Assembly (NCBI GenBank): GCA_021286925.1
Contig: JAJTBL010000111.1
Coordinates: 1 to 6,508, forward strand
Reading direction: 5' to 3'
DNA: 6,508 nucleotides
Source: Spirochaetia bacterium
GTDB taxonomy: Bacteria; Spirochaetota; Spirochaetia; Treponematales; Rectinemataceae
The notes under the pieces are model-generated. The model was not told where the DNA came from, ran no database searches, and saw only the letters and a program-made list of their open reading frames with translations. Positions within the stretch are counted from its first letter, which is position 1, and each line of letters starts with the position of its first letter. Shown piece after piece: positions 4,788 to 6,508 of this stretch. A program made the translations under genes and the position numbers.

Positions 4788-6218
4788 ATGATTCAATGGA
4801 CTTCAACATCACATATTGTCGACATCGATATTCGGGAGGCGAAAGCTGCCAAAGTCAACCTTCTGGATTTTGCTGCTCAGCCGATTTTGAAGACTATTGT
4901 CGATTCAATTTCCGATGGCATTCTGATTCTCGACAGCGAGGGATATGTGCTTTACCTCAACCAGATGGGTGCAAACCTGCTGGATCTTTCATCCACTTTG
5001 GTGGTTGGGAAGCATGTCACGGAGATTGTTGATTTTCGTCCGGTCATCCTGGATGTCCTCGAAAACGGCCAGGGTTATCTTGAAAAAGAATTTATCATTC
5101 ACAGCCCGTCGCGGGGGAAACTCCATTTCATGAAATCCGCTATTGTCCTTCGCGACAGAAATTCGCGGATGATCGGCGTCATCGACACGTTCAGGCTCTA
5201 TGAGACATCGCACACCATGATCGCGCGAATTACCGGCGCCAAAGCACGCTTCAGCTTCAAGGATATCATCGGGAAGGAACCGGCATTCATGGAAGCTGTC
5301 AATCTTTCACGCATCGCGGCGCAAAGCAATGCAAACGTCCTGATTGAGGGCGAAAGCGGTACCGGCAAGGAGATGTTTGCGCATGCAATTCATCAAGCTT
5401 CGATGAGAAGCTCAGGGCCTTTGGTCATTGTCAATTGTGCGAGCCTTCCCCGTTCGCTTATTGAAAGCGAGTTGTTCGGGTATGAGTCCGGCTCTTTCAC
5501 CGGGGCAAAAAAAGAAGGTTTCCCCGGCAAGTTTGAGCAAGCCAATGGGGGTACTATATTTCTGGATGAAATCGCTGAAATGCCCCTGGATATGCAGTCA
5601 AAGCTTTTGCGGGTTTTGCAGGACCACACGTTTACCAGAATCGGCGGCACGAAAAATATAACCGTTGACACCCGGGTTATCGCAGCGACCAATAAAAACT
5701 TGCTGACAGAAATTCGAAATAACAATTTCCGCGAAGATCTTTATTACCGGCTGAACGTGCTGTGCATCCATACGCCAAGCCTCCGGGAACGGCTTGAGGA
5801 TATTCCTATTCTGGTCGAAAGCTTTGTCAGAAAAAACGCTGCTCAGCATGGCCGGACCATTCCCGAGATTGATGCGGAAGTGTTTCAAGTGTTCAGACAA
5901 TATCAATGGCCGGGCAATGTACGCGAGCTCGAAAATGTCATTGAACGGGCAATTATCGTTTCGAGGTCGAATCGCATAACACTGGCAGATTTGCCGAATT
6001 ATATCGTCAACAGTCTTCAGCAAGCACAAAAAGATTCAGACCCGCCCTCGCCGATCGAACAAAGTGTCCAGCCTGAAATCAGAGATCTCGAAAGCATTGA
6101 AAAAGAACAAATCCGCAAAGCTCTCAGAGAGGCTGAAGGTAATATTTCTTACTGCGCCAAAATGCTTGGAATCAGCCGAAACACGTTATACCGCAAAATG
6201 AAACAATACTCGCTCTGA
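4788..6218 (+). CDS. PAS domain sigma54-dependent transcriptional activator, AcoR-like in role
   Basis: The protein has 476 residues. After about 34 N-terminal residues, a PAS sensor domain covers about 35-140 (ILKTIVDSISDGILILDSEG at its start). A linker leads to a sigma54-interacting AAA+ domain (about 158-395) with Walker A GESGTGKE (188-195), the sigma54-contact loop GSFTGA (235-240, usually GAFTGA), Walker B GGTIFLDE (254-261) and GNVREL (376-381). A Fis-type helix-turn-helix ends the protein (about 449-473, NISYCAKMLGISRNTLYRK). It would hydrolyse ATP to open sigma54-RNA polymerase complexes at the divergent operon's -24/-12 promoter. There is no receiver domain, so control is by ligand or redox state via the PAS domain. 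Proteobacterial AcoR carries a GAF-type sensor instead, so the name describes the role only. Start chosen from the GAGG 7 nt upstream. It is divergent from the operon and terminated alone. Confidence 0.94.
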   Translation: MIQWTSTSHIVDIDIREAKAAKVNLLDFAAQPILKTIVDSISDGILILDSEGYVLYLNQMGANLLDLSSTLVVGKHVTEIVDFRPVILDVLENGQGYLEKEFIIHSPSRGKLHFMKSAIVLRDRNSRMIGVIDTFRLYETSHTMIARITGAKARFSFKDIIGKEPAFMEAVNLSRIAAQSNANVLIEGESGTGKEMFAHAIHQASMRSSGPLVIVNCASLPRSLIESELFGYESGSFTGAKKEGFPGKFEQANGGTIFLDEIAEMPLDMQSKLLRVLQDHTFTRIGGTKNITVDTRVIAATNKNLLTEIRNNNFREDLYYRLNVLCIHTPSLRERLEDIPILVESFVRKNAAQHGRTIPEIDAEVFQVFRQYQWPGNVRELENVIERAIIVSRSNRITLADLPNYIVNSLQQAQKDSDPPSPIEQSVQPEIRDLESIEKEQIRKALREAEGNISYCAKMLGISRNTLYRKMKQYSL

Positions 6219-6233
6219 TACCATTCTGAGCAT

Positions 6234-6264
6234 AAAAAAGGCTGCATGAACGCAGCCTTTTTTT
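6234..6264. terminator. Bidirectional rho-independent terminator
   Basis: The stem GGCTGC (6240-6245) / GCAGCC (6252-6257) with a 6-nt loop is flanked by six A residues on the left and seven T residues on the right. The hairpin can therefore end transcripts from either side. It lies 15 nt after the activator stop codon on the plus strand. On the minus strand it lies about 45 nt after the stop of the convergent TRAP transporter gene. Confidence 0.93.
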
Positions 6265-6309
6265 ATTCGATTATTATAATTTCCGCTATTCTGGCTGATA
6301 GCCCCAAGG

Positions 6310-6507
6310 TTAAAACAGCGGCGTATACAGCTTGGATGCGACTGGCAGCCAGAGCGATATCTGCGGGAAAAAGGTCAGGAAAAGAAGCGCCAGAACCGCT
6401 GCAAGCACCATCGGGATGACAAACTTCACCATCTGATTGTTGATATTGCTCTTTATCAGGTTGGCTGTCACATACAGATTGACTGCAACCGGCGGAGTAA
6501 TCTGACC
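6310..6507 (-). CDS. TRAP transporter large permease subunit, C-terminal end (partial)
   Basis: The last 65 residues and the TAA stop (6310-6312) are present; the rest lies beyond the right edge. The segment opens with GQITPPVAVNLYVTANL, matching the conserved glycine and TPPV-x-x-N near the C-terminus of DctM-type subunits. It continues with a hydrophobic membrane helix (about residues 29-48 of the segment, VIPMVLAAVLALLFLTFF) and a short tail. DctM forms the transport channel of tripartite ATP-independent periplasmic transporters, which import organic acids, sugar acids or similar solutes with sodium and a periplasmic binding protein. The gene converges on the sigma54 activator gene and shares its terminator. 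Substrate cannot be judged from this end, and a functional link to the dehydrogenase is only suggested by closeness. Confidence 0.85.
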   Translation of the reverse strand, partial: GQITPPVAVNLYVTANLIKSNINNQMVKFVIPMVLAAVLALLFLTFFPQISLWLPVASKLYTPLF

Positions 6508-6508
6508 G

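Noticed and set aside
4512..4796. Minus-strand open frame of 94 codons across the divergent control region
   Set aside because: It overlaps the sigma54 promoter, both inverted repeats and the activator's promoter. The translation looks like non-coding sequence.

Overview
The window is a bacterial chromosomal segment of roughly even base composition. Its core is a three-gene operon on the minus strand encoding E1-alpha, E1-beta and E2 of a 2-oxoacid/acetoin dehydrogenase-type complex. A divergent plus-strand gene encodes a PAS-AAA+-Fis sigma54 activator. The sigma54 logic, the TRAP transporter end and the exported-protein start suggest a diderm, sigma54-using bacterium (for example a deltaproteobacterium or a relative). 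The sequence alone does not fix the lineage.

Layout from left to right. Positions 1-57 (minus) hold the first 19 codons of an exported protein. Positions 58-250 are its control region: a perfect TTGACA box and two exact copies of a 16-bp near-palindrome, 152 bp apart. Positions 251-1009 (minus) encode a conserved hypothetical protein whose conserved residues look like a PD-(D/E)XK nuclease core followed by a winged helix. Positions 1010-1221 are intergenic. A strong rho-independent terminator (1222-1246) closes the dehydrogenase operon, which runs leftward from 4497 to 1268 with overlapping or nearly abutting genes. Positions 4498-4787 form a 290-bp divergent control region. It holds a near-consensus sigma54 promoter facing the operon, a sigma70-type promoter facing the activator, and two inverted repeats suited to be activator sites. 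The activator (4788-6218, plus) ends at a bidirectional terminator (6234-6264). This is shared with the 3' end of a TRAP transporter large-subunit (DctM-type) gene arriving on the minus strand (6310-6507).

Inferred working: the activator senses a small molecule or redox signal through its PAS domain, binds palindromic sites in the divergent region, and drives the operon from the -24/-12 promoter. The complex would decarboxylate acetoin or a related 2-oxo compound and pass the acyl group through the lipoyl domain of E2 to CoA. No E3 (dihydrolipoamide dehydrogenase) gene is present and the operon is terminated directly after E2, so E3 must come from elsewhere. The parts are each recognisable; I did not find a wholly new system. 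The points most worth following are the regulatory architecture, the hypothetical nuclease-like protein and the twin operators.
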